In this document: positions 15,116 through 24,545 of the stretch, piece by piece
Position numbering within the stretch: position 1 is the first letter of the stretch
Layout of the letters: the number at the start of each line of letters is the position of its first letter
Assembly (NCBI RefSeq): GCF_019972815.1
Contig: NZ_BPPA01000002.1
Span: 1 to 64,000, forward strand
Origin: Lactobacillus huangpiensis
Lineage (GTDB): Bacteria > Bacillota > Bacilli > Lactobacillales > Lactobacillaceae
Direction of reading: 5' to 3'
Length of the DNA stretch: 64,000 bases
Notes under the pieces: generated by a model
What the model was told of the DNA's origin: nothing
The model's input: the letters and a program-made list of their open reading frames with translations, nothing else
The model's database searches: none
Program-made: the position numbers and the translations under genes

Positions 15116-16207
15116 ATGAAGTCAAAATTTAGAAAATTCTTTTCCATTAGTGCGGTGGCAGTTGCTGCAGGATTAGCGCTTACAGCATGCTCAGGTAAAA
15201 AGCAGGGAGGTAGTAGTAATTCGAGCAGCAGTGCTAAGCACTCCATTGCGCTAATTACTGATACTGCTGGTGTTAATGATAATTCTTTCAATCAGTCTGC
15301 TTGGCAAGGCTTTAAAGAATACGGCAAAGACCACAATCTTAGTCGTGGACGTAATGGCTACCAGTATTTTCAATCTGGCAGTGCGGCAGATTTTGAACCC
15401 AATTTTGATCAAGCAAGCAAAGCTGGCTATCAGACAATTTTTGGTATTGGCTACAGCTTAAAAGACGCTGTCAAAGCTGCTGCTAAAAAAAATCCTAAAA
15501 AGAACTACGTTATTGTTGACGAAGTAATTAAGGGGCAGAAGAATGTGGCCTCCGCCAATTTCAAGAGTGAACAAGCTTCTTACTTAGCAGGTGTTGTAGC
15601 AGCAACGGAAACAAAGACCAACGTAATTGGTTTCATTGGTGGTGCTCATGGCAATATTATTGACTTGTTTGATGCCGGTTTTACTAAAGGTGTTAATGAT
15701 CAAGCCAAAAAGCTGCATAAAAAAATCACACTGCTAAATCAGTATGTGGGTGATTTTAAGAGTGCAGACAAAGAAAAAGCCATTGCTCAGTCAATGTATG
15801 CTAAAAAAGCTGATATTATCTTTCATGCTTCTGGTTTAGCAGGCAATGGTCTGTTCCAAGAAGCTAAATCTATTAATCAAACTAGAACAGGTGCTAAAAA
15901 AGTCTGGGCTATTGGTGTTGACTCTGATCAATCGCATTTAGGCAACTATAAAACTAAAGATGGTAAAAAAGATAACTTCGTTTTGACTTCTGTGATTACT
16001 GGTGTCAATGTGGCTACCCGAGATATTTCTAACCGTGCTTATGAAGGTAAATTCCCAGGCGGTCAGCAATTGGTTTATGGCCTAAAAACCAATGGCGTCT
16101 CAATCAAACGCGGACAAATAAGTGCTAAAGCTTGGAAATATTCACGTCAGGCGCGTAATGAAATAATTAAGGGCAATATTAAAGTGCCAATTCACCCAAG
16201 TAAATAG
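15116..16207 (+). CDS. BMP-family nucleoside-binding lipoprotein, copy 1
   Basis: A 363-aa substrate-binding protein of the BmpA/PnrA type. The signal peptide ends in the lipobox LTAC with the lipidated Cys at residue 25, followed by a Ser-rich linker. The mature part starts SIALITDTAGVNDNSFNQSAW, carrying the conserved Asp/Asn ligand-binding pattern, and has the family's IFGIGYSLKDAV and VIGFIGGAHG segments. PnrA homologues bind purine and pyrimidine nucleosides for an ABC importer. AGGAGGT precedes the ATG. It is the first gene of the locus and a close paralogue of the next gene. Confidence 0.93.
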   Translation: MKSKFRKFFSISAVAVAAGLALTACSGKKQGGSSNSSSSAKHSIALITDTAGVNDNSFNQSAWQGFKEYGKDHNLSRGRNGYQYFQSGSAADFEPNFDQASKAGYQTIFGIGYSLKDAVKAAAKKNPKKNYVIVDEVIKGQKNVASANFKSEQASYLAGVVAATETKTNVIGFIGGAHGNIIDLFDAGFTKGVNDQAKKLHKKITLLNQYVGDFKSADKEKAIAQSMYAKKADIIFHASGLAGNGLFQEAKSINQTRTGAKKVWAIGVDSDQSHLGNYKTKDGKKDNFVLTSVITGVNVATRDISNRAYEGKFPGGQQLVYGLKTNGVSIKRGQISAKAWKYSRQARNEIIKGNIKVPIHPSK

Positions 16208-16326
16208 TTCGTTGATAAGCCAATTTCTTTATCTAAATCTTACCAAAAAATAATTATCTTGAATTAATACGTATTTTATTATAATATTAGTTATGAAAAG
16301 TTCGTATTTTGTGGAGGGTAATATAA

Positions 16327-17397
16327 ATGGGTAAGAAATTTACGAAATTTTTGTCATTAGGAATCTTAATGGCTTCATTTACTTTGTTTTTGAATGCTTG
16401 CTCGGGAAAAAAGCAGGGAACAAGCAGTCAAAGCAAGAAGGACAGTATTGCGTTAATTACGGATAGCAACGGTATTAACGATCAGTCCTTTAATCAGGCT
16501 GCTTGGGCCGGTTTTAAAGATTATGGTAAAGAACATAACTTTAAACAAGGCAAAGGCTACCAGTATTTTCAATCTAGCAGTGCTACTGACTATACGCCTA
16601 ATTTTAATCAGGCTGCCAAGTCTGGCTACCAAACAATATTTGGTATTGGCTATATGCTAAAAGATTCAGTTAAGGCTGCTGCCAAGAAGAATCCTAAGAA
16701 AAATTTTGTAATTGTTGACGATGTGATAACTGGTCAAAAAAATGTAGCTTCTGTTACTTTTAAAAGTAACGAATCATCATATTTGGGTGGCGTAGCTGCA
16801 GCTTATTCAACTAAAACTAATAAAGTTGGTTTTATCGGCGGAGCAAAATCTGCAATCATTGATACTTTTGAAGCAGGTTTCAAACAAGGTGTAAAAGACG
16901 CTGCCAAAGCTCAACATAAAAAGATCAGTGTCAGCACGCAATATATCGGAAACTTTACTTCAAATGATAAAGCTAAGTCAATTGCACAATCTATGTACGC
17001 TGACAACCGTGACGTAGTCTTCCAAGCTGCCGGTTCTGCCGGTAGTGGAGTTTTCCAAGAAGCTAAAGCACTTAATCAAACTAAGCCGGAAAATAAAAAG
17101 GTTTGGGTAATTGGTGTTGATGTTGATCAGGAAAACCTGGGAAACTACAAAACAAAGGATGGTAAAAAGGCTAACTTTACTTTAACTTCTGTATTGAAGG
17201 GACTAAATGTTGCAACCAAATCTTTAGCTGATGATGCAGCCAAAGGTAAGTTCCCTGGAGGAAAGCACCTGGTTTATTCATTAAAAGGCAATGGTGTTTC
17301 AATTACTAAAGGCAATCTTGCACCAAAAGCATGGATTGCAGTACAAAAGGCTAAGCAGCAAATAGTTTCCGGAAAAATAACAGTAGCGCAGAATTAA
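16327..17397 (+). CDS. BMP-family nucleoside-binding lipoprotein, copy 2
   Basis: A 356-aa paralogue of the preceding protein with the same layout: lipobox LNAC with Cys25, then DSIALITDSNGINDQSFNQAAW. Long segments match copy 1 closely (for example PNFxQAxKxGYQTIFGIGY), so this is a local duplication that has diverged. Differences in the first binding motif (TAGVNDNSF versus SNGINDQSF) could change which nucleosides are bound. The 119-base gap before it contains a TATAAT at 16280-16285 with TTGAAT upstream at a short spacing, so it may have its own weak promoter. A stem-loop follows before the ATPase. Confidence 0.93.
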   Translation: MGKKFTKFLSLGILMASFTLFLNACSGKKQGTSSQSKKDSIALITDSNGINDQSFNQAAWAGFKDYGKEHNFKQGKGYQYFQSSSATDYTPNFNQAAKSGYQTIFGIGYMLKDSVKAAAKKNPKKNFVIVDDVITGQKNVASVTFKSNESSYLGGVAAAYSTKTNKVGFIGGAKSAIIDTFEAGFKQGVKDAAKAQHKKISVSTQYIGNFTSNDKAKSIAQSMYADNRDVVFQAAGSAGSGVFQEAKALNQTKPENKKVWVIGVDVDQENLGNYKTKDGKKANFTLTSVLKGLNVATKSLADDAAKGKFPGGKHLVYSLKGNGVSITKGNLAPKAWIAVQKAKQQIVSGKITVAQN

Positions 17398-17412
17398 AGT
17401 AAATTAACGTTT

Positions 17413-17449
17413 AAAACTCTTTGTGTAAATTTATGCAAAGAGTTTTTTT
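17413..17449 (+). terminator. Terminator or attenuator between the binding protein and the ABC genes
   Basis: ACTCTTTG / CAAAGAGT stem with A-rich 5' and seven-T 3' flanks. It sits inside the operon, so leakiness would give more binding protein than transporter, as is usual for ABC importers. Confidence 0.75.
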
Positions 17450-17471
17450 AGAAAAAGGAAATTTACATAAA

Positions 17472-19007
17472 ATGAAAGATATGACGAACGTAATAGAGAT
17501 GCGCCATATTGTGAAGGATTTTAACGGTTTTAAAGCCAATAATGATATTAATTTGACTTTAAGGAAAGGTGAAATTTTAGCTCTTTTGGGCGAAAATGGT
17601 GCAGGTAAATCAACTTTAATGAGTATTTTATCTGGCTTGATTACCCCTACCGCAGGTTCAATTTTGGTTCGGGGGAAAAAGGTTAATATTAAAAATCCAA
17701 CTGTCGCAAAAGATTTGGGTATAGGCATGGTACACCAGCATTTTATGTTGATGGATTCCTTTACTGTTTTAGAAAATATCATTTTGGGTCATGAAACTAC
17801 CAAGGGTCCTGAACTGGATTTTAAAAAAGCAGAAAAGCAAATAATGGCTCTGTCTGAGCGTTATAACTTAAATGTTGACCCACTGAAAAAGGTCAGTGAG
17901 ATTACTGTTGCTCAACAGCAAAGAGTGGAAATTTTGAAAGTTCTTTACCGTGGAGCAGATATTATGATTTTTGATGAACCCACTGCTGTTTTGACCCCCC
18001 AGGAGATTACAGAATTTATTCAAATACTGCATGAGCTGGCAAAAGAGGGCAAATCAATCATTTTAATTACACATAAACTGGAAGAAATCGAACGGGCAGC
18101 TGATCGTGTAACTGTGATTCGTGCTGGTAAAAGCGTAGGAACTTTTGATGTCGCTAATGTTGATAATAATCGTCTGGCAGAATTAATGGTGGGACGTCAC
18201 GTTAACATGCAGGTTAATAAGCCCACTGAAAAAGTTGGACGCACAATGTTGCAGGTTGAAGACTTACATGTTAAAAACAAACAAAATGTTGCGGTAATTA
18301 AAGGTTTGTCTTTTGAATTGCATGCTGGAGAAATATTGGGAGTCGCTGGTATTGATGGCAACGGTCAGGATGAACTTGTCAGAGCTTTAACCGGTTTGCA
18401 ACATATTGATTCTGGCAAAATTTTGATTGACGGTGAAAATATGACTAATCGTAAGGTACGACAAATAACCGAAAAGGGCGTGTCATATATCCCTGCTGAC
18501 CGACAAAAATATGGTTTGATCCTGCCTTTTTCAGTTTCTGATAATTTGGCTTTACAAACTTATTATAAGGAACCGTTTTCTCGCCATAACGTGATGCATT
18601 ATGATGTAATTCATGAGCATGCCAAGAAATTAATTAAACAATTTGATATCAGAACTACAAGTGAAAGAATGCCTGTAAGTGATTTATCTGGAGGTAACCA
18701 GCAAAAAGTCATTATTGCCCGTGAATTAAGTCGCGACAGTAATTTAATTATTGCTTTTCAGCCGACTCGTGGCCTTGACGTTGGTGCCATTGAATATATT
18801 CATAATCAGCTCTTAAATGAGAGAGCTCAGGGCAAAGCAATTTTGTTAATATCTTATGAGCTTGATGAAATTATGCAATTGTCAGACAGAATTATTGTGC
18901 TTCACGATGGTAGAATTTCTGGTGAAGTCAAGCCAGAAAATACTAGTGATGAAGAATTAGGTTTGTTAATGACTGGCGTTAAGAAAGAAGGTAAGGCACT
19001 TGCTTAA
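17472..19007 (+). CDS. Nucleoside ABC importer, duplicated ATPase
   Basis: A 511-aa protein with two ABC domains, the layout of NupO/YufO and sugar-type ATPases. The first half has Walker A GENGAGKST near residue 40, the signature-like VAQQQRVEIL and Walker B IMIFDEPTAVLTP. The second half has a degenerate P-loop (GIDGNGQDE), the signature LSGGNQQKVIIARELS and a Walker B (LIIAFQPTRGLD) where the expected Glu is replaced. ATG 17472 is chosen with AAGGAA upstream; the frame is open through the preceding terminator. It overlaps the first permease gene by eight bases. Confidence 0.93.
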   Translation: MKDMTNVIEMRHIVKDFNGFKANNDINLTLRKGEILALLGENGAGKSTLMSILSGLITPTAGSILVRGKKVNIKNPTVAKDLGIGMVHQHFMLMDSFTVLENIILGHETTKGPELDFKKAEKQIMALSERYNLNVDPLKKVSEITVAQQQRVEILKVLYRGADIMIFDEPTAVLTPQEITEFIQILHELAKEGKSIILITHKLEEIERAADRVTVIRAGKSVGTFDVANVDNNRLAELMVGRHVNMQVNKPTEKVGRTMLQVEDLHVKNKQNVAVIKGLSFELHAGEILGVAGIDGNGQDELVRALTGLQHIDSGKILIDGENMTNRKVRQITEKGVSYIPADRQKYGLILPFSVSDNLALQTYYKEPFSRHNVMHYDVIHEHAKKLIKQFDIRTTSERMPVSDLSGGNQQKVIIARELSRDSNLIIAFQPTRGLDVGAIEYIHNQLLNERAQGKAILLISYELDEIMQLSDRIIVLHDGRISGEVKPENTSDEELGLLMTGVKKEGKALA

Positions 19008-20148
19008 AGTTACACTAAAAACCAAGAAAATCTTAGTGCCAATCATTTCTATTTTGGCAGGCTTTTTAGTCGGAGCAATCATCATGCTGGTTTGGAGTTA
19101 CAATCCGTTTCAAGCATATGCTTCAATGTTTTCCAGTGCGTTAGGAAACATGAACGGCATAGGTGAGACGATCCGTGAAGCTACCCCGCTGATTTTTACC
19201 GCTATTGGTTTTGCTATAGCTTCTACTGCCGGTTTTTTCAATATTGGCTTGCCTGGTCAGGCTCAAGCTGGCTGGTTATCTTCTATCTGGGTGGTTTTGG
19301 CTAATCCTAATATGCCTAAGGCAATTTTGCTACCATTGGCAGTAATAACAGGCATTCTGGCTGGCGCACTTGTTGCTGGTATTGCTGGTTGGCTCCGTGC
19401 TCAATTTGGGACTAATGAAGTCATAACAACCATTATGATTAACTATATTGTGCTTTATTCGTGTCAATATTTAATGCAACAAGTTATGTCATCTAAATTG
19501 CGTATTGATACTGATACTACTAAAACAATTGCTGATAATGGCAGCTTAAAAATTGGATGGCTTAGCACAATGTTTGGTGATTCACGCATCAATGCAGGTA
19601 TTTTTATTGCTTTAGTTGCAGTTTTTTTATATTGGTATTTAATGAGAAAAACTACTACAGGTTTTGAAATTCGTTCAGTTGGTACCAATGCTGCGGCGAG
19701 TCGTTATGCAGGAATGTCAGCCAAAAAGAATATCATGCTTTCTATGTTATTATCCGGTGGATTTGCTGGCTTAGGCGGTGTTGTTCAAGGTCTTGGCACA
19801 TATCAAAACTATTTCACCCAAACGACCAGCTTAGATATCGGCTGGGATGGTCTGTCCGTTGCTCTTCTTGGTGGTGGGACAGCCGTCGGCATTTTACTGG
19901 CTTCACTATTATTTTCAATTTTAAAAATTGGCGGTCTAGGGATGCAAACCATTGCCGGTATTCCTTATGAAATTGTTTCAATAGTAATTGCTGCTATCAT
20001 TTTCTTTGTTGCTATTCAATATGTAATTGGATTACTGTTTACGACTAAAAGGGCTAAAGAAACCCAAAAAGATACAGCGACTGAAGAAACTGAACCAAAT
20101 AACGTTACAGTGAGTTCCACAAAGACCCAGGGAGGACAAAATTCATGA
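19000..20148 (+). CDS. Nucleoside ABC importer permease 1
   Basis: A 382-aa permease of the BPD_transp_2 (RbsC/NupP) family with about ten hydrophobic helices. It has the motif region GTNEVITTIMINYIVLY and the coupling helix RSVGTNAAASRYAGMS. It starts with TTG inside the end of the ATPase gene; AAGAAGG upstream supports it. The C-terminal ~30 residues are polar and Thr/Glu-rich. It pairs with the next permease to form the channel, and the two genes overlap by four bases (ATGA). Confidence 0.92.
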   Translation: MLKVTLKTKKILVPIISILAGFLVGAIIMLVWSYNPFQAYASMFSSALGNMNGIGETIREATPLIFTAIGFAIASTAGFFNIGLPGQAQAGWLSSIWVVLANPNMPKAILLPLAVITGILAGALVAGIAGWLRAQFGTNEVITTIMINYIVLYSCQYLMQQVMSSKLRIDTDTTKTIADNGSLKIGWLSTMFGDSRINAGIFIALVAVFLYWYLMRKTTTGFEIRSVGTNAAASRYAGMSAKKNIMLSMLLSGGFAGLGGVVQGLGTYQNYFTQTTSLDIGWDGLSVALLGGGTAVGILLASLLFSILKIGGLGMQTIAGIPYEIVSIVIAAIIFFVAIQYVIGLLFTTKRAKETQKDTATEETEPNNVTVSSTKTQGGQNS

Positions 20149-21101
20149 ATTTAGTTACGATTTTAGCGTTAATTGTGTCATCGACTTTTGTCTATTCAGC
20201 ACCATTAATTTTTACCGCTTTAGGCGGGGTTTATAGTGAAAATTCAGGCATTACCAACATTGGCCTTGAAGGAATAATGACAATGGGCGCTTTTTCTGCC
20301 ATTGTGTTTAACCTGACTTTTGCTTCTACTTTTGGCAAAGCAACTCCTTGGATTGGCCTTCTTGTTGGGGGAGTTGTAGGTTTGCTATTTTCACTGCTCC
20401 ATGCTGTAGCAACCATTAATTTTCACGCTGATCACATCATCAGCGGAACTGTCCTCAATCTTATGGCTCCACCATTAGGAGTGTTTTTAGTCAAAGCTAT
20501 ATATGATAAAGGTCAAACTGAAAACATTACGCAGAGCTTTGGTTATTTTAGCTTTCCTGGCCTTGCTAATATTCCTTTTATTGGGCCTGTTTTCTTTCAA
20601 AACACTTCTGCACCTGCCTGGCTGGCAATAATTGTATCAATCTTATTATGGTGGGTTTTGTATAAAACTCGTTTTGGCTTACGTCTGCGTTCATGTGGTG
20701 AAAATCCTCAAGCAGCAGATACTTTGGGGATCAATGTTTATGGTATGCGTTACGCTGGCGTGCTAATATCAGGCTTTTTAGGCGGAATTGGCGGAGCAGT
20801 TTTTGCGGAAGCAATTTCAGGCAATTTTTCAGTTTCTACTATTGTTGGACAAGGTTTTATGGCGTTAGCAGCCATGATCTTTGGTAAATGGAACCCATTA
20901 GGTGCAATGCTAGCTTCGCTTTTCTTTGGCTTTGCTCAAAGTATCAGTATTATTGGCAATCAACTACCATTCTTTAGTCACATTCCTGCTGTTTACATGC
21001 AGATTGCTCCTTACGTAATTACCATTTTAGTTTTAGTTTTGTTCTTTGGAAAATCAGTTGCTCCAGCAGCAGATGGCCAGAACTATATTAAGTCAAAATA
21101 G
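20145..21101 (+). CDS. Nucleoside ABC importer permease 2
   Basis: A 318-aa permease of the NupQ/YufQ type with about nine hydrophobic helices. Family segments are LGGVYSENSGITNIGLEGIM near the start and the coupling helix LRSCGENPQAADTLGINV. It starts with ATG overlapping the previous stop. The nucleoside hydrolase starts ten bases after its stop, so uptake and cleavage are one operon. Confidence 0.92.
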   Translation: MNLVTILALIVSSTFVYSAPLIFTALGGVYSENSGITNIGLEGIMTMGAFSAIVFNLTFASTFGKATPWIGLLVGGVVGLLFSLLHAVATINFHADHIISGTVLNLMAPPLGVFLVKAIYDKGQTENITQSFGYFSFPGLANIPFIGPVFFQNTSAPAWLAIIVSILLWWVLYKTRFGLRLRSCGENPQAADTLGINVYGMRYAGVLISGFLGGIGGAVFAEAISGNFSVSTIVGQGFMALAAMIFGKWNPLGAMLASLFFGFAQSISIIGNQLPFFSHIPAVYMQIAPYVITILVLVLFFGKSVAPAADGQNYIKSK

Positions 21102-21110
21102 GGAAGAATA

Positions 21111-22049
21111 ATGAAAGAAATTTATTTTAATCATGACGGTAATATTGATGATTTAGTATCATATTTGTTACTCTTGCAAGCACCAGAGATTAAATTACTA
21201 GGTGTTGGTGCAATTGATGCGGATGGTTACGTTGACCCAGCTGTTGAGGTGTGTCGAAAGATGACAGACCGGTTTAACTTAAGAGGCGATCAATTAGAAG
21301 TTGCCAAATCAGATTCAAGAGCTGTCAATCAGTTTCCCGAAGCCTGGCGTAAAGCGGCATATTCATTTAATTATTTGCCGTTATTAAACGAATCTGGGAA
21401 AATGATTACTAAAATGGCAGTAAAACCGGCTCATTTAGACATGGCTGAAAAAATTTTGGCAGCAAAGCAACCTGTCACGTTAGTTATGACGGGACCTTTA
21501 ACCGATTTGGCTCGTGCGCTGGATACTAATCCCAAAATGGCGGATAAAATTGAGCAGCTATACTGGATGGGCGGCTCTCTTGATGGTCATGGTAATGTTG
21601 TTCAGGTTAATGTTGATGGTACGCAAGAATGGAATGCCTTTTGGGATCCGTTTGCTGTTGATAGGGTTCTGAAATCAAATATTCCTATGCAAATTATCGG
21701 CCTTGAAAGTAGTGAAGAATTACCATTAACTGATGAATTAAGAATGCATTGGGCCAGTTTGCGTGAACATCCAGCTGTAGACTTGGTTGCGCAAGGCTAT
21801 TGTCTGTTGGTTAATCCCCCAATTCCAAGCTCGCAACTTTATTTTTGGGATGTATTAACGACAATTAGTGCTCTTTATCCGGAAGTCGTTTTGGCCACTG
21901 AAAAGCACAAGGTAAAGGTGGTTACACAGGGATTGGCTGCAGGACGAATGGAAGATGATCCTAACGGACGCGAAATTACTTTGGTAACTAAAGCAAATAA
22001 AGATTTATTCTTTAAAAAATTTGATGAGCTATTATTACGTGGCAAGTAA
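21111..22049 (+). CDS. Nucleoside hydrolase (IunH-like)
   Basis: A 312-aa protein of the inosine-uridine-preferring hydrolase fold. The N-terminal calcium site reads FNHDGNIDDL: Asp9, Asp13 and Asp14 match the canonical DxDPxxDD, but the first Asp is Asn7. MTGPLTDLA, YWMGGS and the late WDVLTT Asp are also family features. It would split imported nucleosides to base plus ribose in the cytoplasm. It is the last gene of the transport operon, with a shared terminator. The Asn variant is, from memory, common among lactobacillar homologues, but activity is inferred. Confidence 0.9.
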   Translation: MKEIYFNHDGNIDDLVSYLLLLQAPEIKLLGVGAIDADGYVDPAVEVCRKMTDRFNLRGDQLEVAKSDSRAVNQFPEAWRKAAYSFNYLPLLNESGKMITKMAVKPAHLDMAEKILAAKQPVTLVMTGPLTDLARALDTNPKMADKIEQLYWMGGSLDGHGNVVQVNVDGTQEWNAFWDPFAVDRVLKSNIPMQIIGLESSEELPLTDELRMHWASLREHPAVDLVAQGYCLLVNPPIPSSQLYFWDVLTTISALYPEVVLATEKHKVKVVTQGLAAGRMEDDPNGREITLVTKANKDLFFKKFDELLLRGK

Positions 22050-22066
22050 ATAATTATTTGTAATAT

Positions 22067-22103
22067 AAAAAAGATGAAATTCGTTTTTGAATTTCGTCTT
22101 TTT
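22067..22103. terminator. Bidirectional terminator
   Basis: AAAAAGATGAAATTC / GAATTTCGTCTTTTT hairpin with one G-U pair between converging genes (nucleoside hydrolase and pepC). Confidence 0.85.
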
Positions 22104-22122
22104 CTATTAGTTATAAATTCGC

Positions 22123-23439
22123 TTAAGCTAGTGAATCCCAAGCTGGTAAGTCTGTAATTGGACCCTCAGCAATAGCTACTTGTTCTGGTGTCAAGTACTT
22201 TTTGTGGACAACAACTTCATAAACATAGTCATTGAACCAATCATTGTTCATAACAAAGAAACCCTTGTCACCGTTCTTTTCGCCCCAGGAATTTTCAACT
22301 TTCCATTGACGCACATGGCCACCATCTTCATCAACACCAACAAAAGCCATAGCGTGAGTTGAAGCGCCGGCACCGGTACGCAAGCGGTCAGCTTTGGACA
22401 TCTTGAGGTCAACACCAAAGAGATCACTTAGTTTATATAAGTCGCTGTCAAGATATCCCTTTTTACGATCGCTTTGTTCACCAACATCATTACCAAACCA
22501 AACAGCTTCACCATCTTTTAATTGGTTAACAGCCGCAGTTTCCAAGTATTCCATTGGGACATTCAAGAATTTGATGCGGTATGATCCTTCAACGTTATCT
22601 TCAAATGGCAGCCCATATAATTTATCATACTCATGATCTGGTGCATTAGACAATACAACGTAATCATTAAAGTCAACATCGCCCATGTATTTATGCAAAA
22701 ATTCTAGTGGAGTTAAATCTTTGTCCAAATGATATTTCTTGTCATCATCACGGTATTCCAAGTCAAATTTCTTAGGTGGTTCTCCAACTGCAATTGCTGT
22801 TATTTGGTAAATTTCACTTAAGAACTTCTTACGGGCTTTTTCTATTTCATCATCTTTACCGTCTTGCTTTAATTTGCGTAAAACCAGAGCGTCTTTTTTC
22901 AGTTTATCGCCCAAAGCTTTACCTAAACCAGCTGTGTTATTGGTATTAAAACTTTCAGGCATTGCATAGGAAGGCACAACACCGTATTTTTCAATTAAAG
23001 CGGCACCCATGTGGAATTGACCCCCGTCTCCGCCAGCACTGTCTAAATATGCTTTTACGGTACGGGAATCAAGTGGTTCATCAGCAGTATCTAAAATATT
23101 GTCATAAAAAATATTTGCCCGTTCAACTTTGTCCCAGAAAAAGTTGTAACTTTGTGAGAAAGTAAAATTCTTGCAGTGATATTTTTTGCCAAAATAATGT
23201 CGTAAAATATTTAAGGTGGCAAATTCCCAGCAACGACCTGACTGGCGCTGGTTAGTAACATTTTCAGTATCCAGCTCTGTTGAAAATACCCGAGTCAATT
23301 CGCCTTGAACACGTTCATTGTAAGATGCTGCAAAAACACCGCTTTTTTGAGCAGCTCGTGCCACAACTTGATTTTGCGGCTTTTCATTAAAGTTTTTCGC
23401 AAACTCTTCTAGTTCTTGAACAGTTAGTTTGTGAGCCAT
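22123..23439 (-). CDS. pepC: Aminopeptidase C (bleomycin-hydrolase family)
   Basis: A 438-aa cysteine peptidase of family C1B. The catalytic triad is seen as Cys70 in NQRQSGRCWEFA, His in ASTHAMAFVG near residue 362 and Asn in VENSWGEKN near 384. PepC is a cytoplasmic hexamer that trims N-terminal residues from peptides taken up during growth on protein. The length is normal. AAGGAG lies eleven bases before the ATG. It is convergent with the nucleoside operon and appears monocistronic. Confidence 0.97.
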   Translation of the reverse strand: MAHKLTVQELEEFAKNFNEKPQNQVVARAAQKSGVFAASYNERVQGELTRVFSTELDTENVTNQRQSGRCWEFATLNILRHYFGKKYHCKNFTFSQSYNFFWDKVERANIFYDNILDTADEPLDSRTVKAYLDSAGGDGGQFHMGAALIEKYGVVPSYAMPESFNTNNTAGLGKALGDKLKKDALVLRKLKQDGKDDEIEKARKKFLSEIYQITAIAVGEPPKKFDLEYRDDDKKYHLDKDLTPLEFLHKYMGDVDFNDYVVLSNAPDHEYDKLYGLPFEDNVEGSYRIKFLNVPMEYLETAAVNQLKDGEAVWFGNDVGEQSDRKKGYLDSDLYKLSDLFGVDLKMSKADRLRTGAGASTHAMAFVGVDEDGGHVRQWKVENSWGEKNGDKGFFVMNNDWFNDYVYEVVVHKKYLTPEQVAIAEGPITDLPAWDSLA

Positions 23440-23531
23440 AATATATATTCTCCTTTTTTAATCTATTTTTAAATTACCTTATATTTTAATCTAAAAGAAA
23501 AACGAGTTCAATAGCTGACCACGCTTTGGTT

Positions 23532-24143
23532 TTATAATCCTAAAACTTGTTTCTTCTTAGCCGAAAATTCTTCTTCAGTCAATATCCCCTCATCAACTAA
23601 CTCTTTTAATTGCTTTAATTCTGCGATCATATCTTGAGTATTATCTGTTGTATTTTGTACTGGAACATTTTGAATACTTTGTTGGTAATTCTTTGACATG
23701 CTTTTAATAGTATCTGCTAAAATTGGTGCAGCAGTTTTATCTAAATCGTTAAGAAAAATATTTGTTGCTCCATTAGTTATTTGAATGTCAGATAAGAAAA
23801 GTCGCGTTTTTATTGATACACCATTAATCATATTAAGTGGTATATCTGTAAAATCTCCCCCAATAAACATGTTCTTATTAATTATCATTACACGCATGTT
23901 TGTACAAATTATCAGTGCAGTATGATTATCGTAATTGCCACTAGCTGCATACTGGATACTCTCACCGCCTGCAATATCAATATTATCTGACAGGGCTCTT
24001 AATTCTTTATTGTTAAACCAAAAATCAAAAACTTTCTTATCAATTAATTGTTTTTTAATTTCATCTGGTATGTTCAATTTATTTATTTTTTTAGCAGCGC
24101 TCGAAGCTCGATTTTCTATGTATATGTCATTATTTTTGCTCAA
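23532..24143 (-). CDS. PH-like plus SHOCT domain protein
   Basis: A 203-aa protein. Residues about 50-145 form a bacterial PH-like domain (HTALIICTNMRVMIINKNMF, then IPLNMINGVSIKTRLFLSDIQI, LDKTAA). The C-terminus is a SHOCT motif (LKQLKELVDEGILTEEEFSA). Such proteins are thought to be membrane-associated or oligomerising adaptors; function is unknown. The start is TTG at 24141-24143, with AGGAGG eight bases upstream deciding the choice. No signal peptide or helix for membrane insertion is seen. The ~90 bases between it and pepC show no promoter I can define. Confidence 0.85.
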   Translation of the reverse strand: MSKNNDIYIENRASSAAKKINKLNIPDEIKKQLIDKKVFDFWFNNKELRALSDNIDIAGGESIQYAASGNYDNHTALIICTNMRVMIINKNMFIGGDFTDIPLNMINGVSIKTRLFLSDIQITNGATNIFLNDLDKTAAPILADTIKSMSKNYQQSIQNVPVQNTTDNTQDMIAELKQLKELVDEGILTEEEFSAKKKQVLGL

Positions 24144-24159
24144 TTTATACTCCTCCTAA

Positions 24160-24545
24160 GGAAAAATTGTCCTAGGTTTATCGTCACTGGCTGTGGTGGA
24201 CTGGTCAGCTATTATTTGAGATTAATGACTAATAATCTTGAAATTGGAAAAAGAGTAGAAGAAAGAGTTAAGCCTAAACTTTAGCAGTCCTAGTATTAAC
24301 AATAACAAAGGTGCAAAATTTTAAATATTAAATTTTACTGATTTAGATTAAAACTATTGCAAATAGATATCAATTGTCTTTGCGAATTTTAAATACTATA
24401 TAAAAGAACCTATAGATGGAAATGCAAAAATAATATTTAAAATGATAGGTTCTGTTAATAATCCTGAAATTTTAAACGAAATATAGTCTCAAAACTTTAT
24501 TACTTAATCTGTTGCTAAAGAAAAATCTAAAAAGCAACTGGAAAC
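24160..24545 (+). other. Gene-free stretch with coding relics
   Basis: No intact gene. On the plus strand a short frame reads VTGCGGLVSYYLRLMTNN up to a stop at 24284. Another reads FKYYIKEPIDGNAKIIFKM up to a stop near 24486. Both look like worn protein sequence lacking starts. I cannot assign a family. It ends in a strong perfect hairpin. Confidence 0.35.

Noticed and set aside
17421-17471. TTG start of the ABC ATPase upstream of 17472
   Set aside because: It lies in the stem of the intergenic terminator and has no ribosome site.
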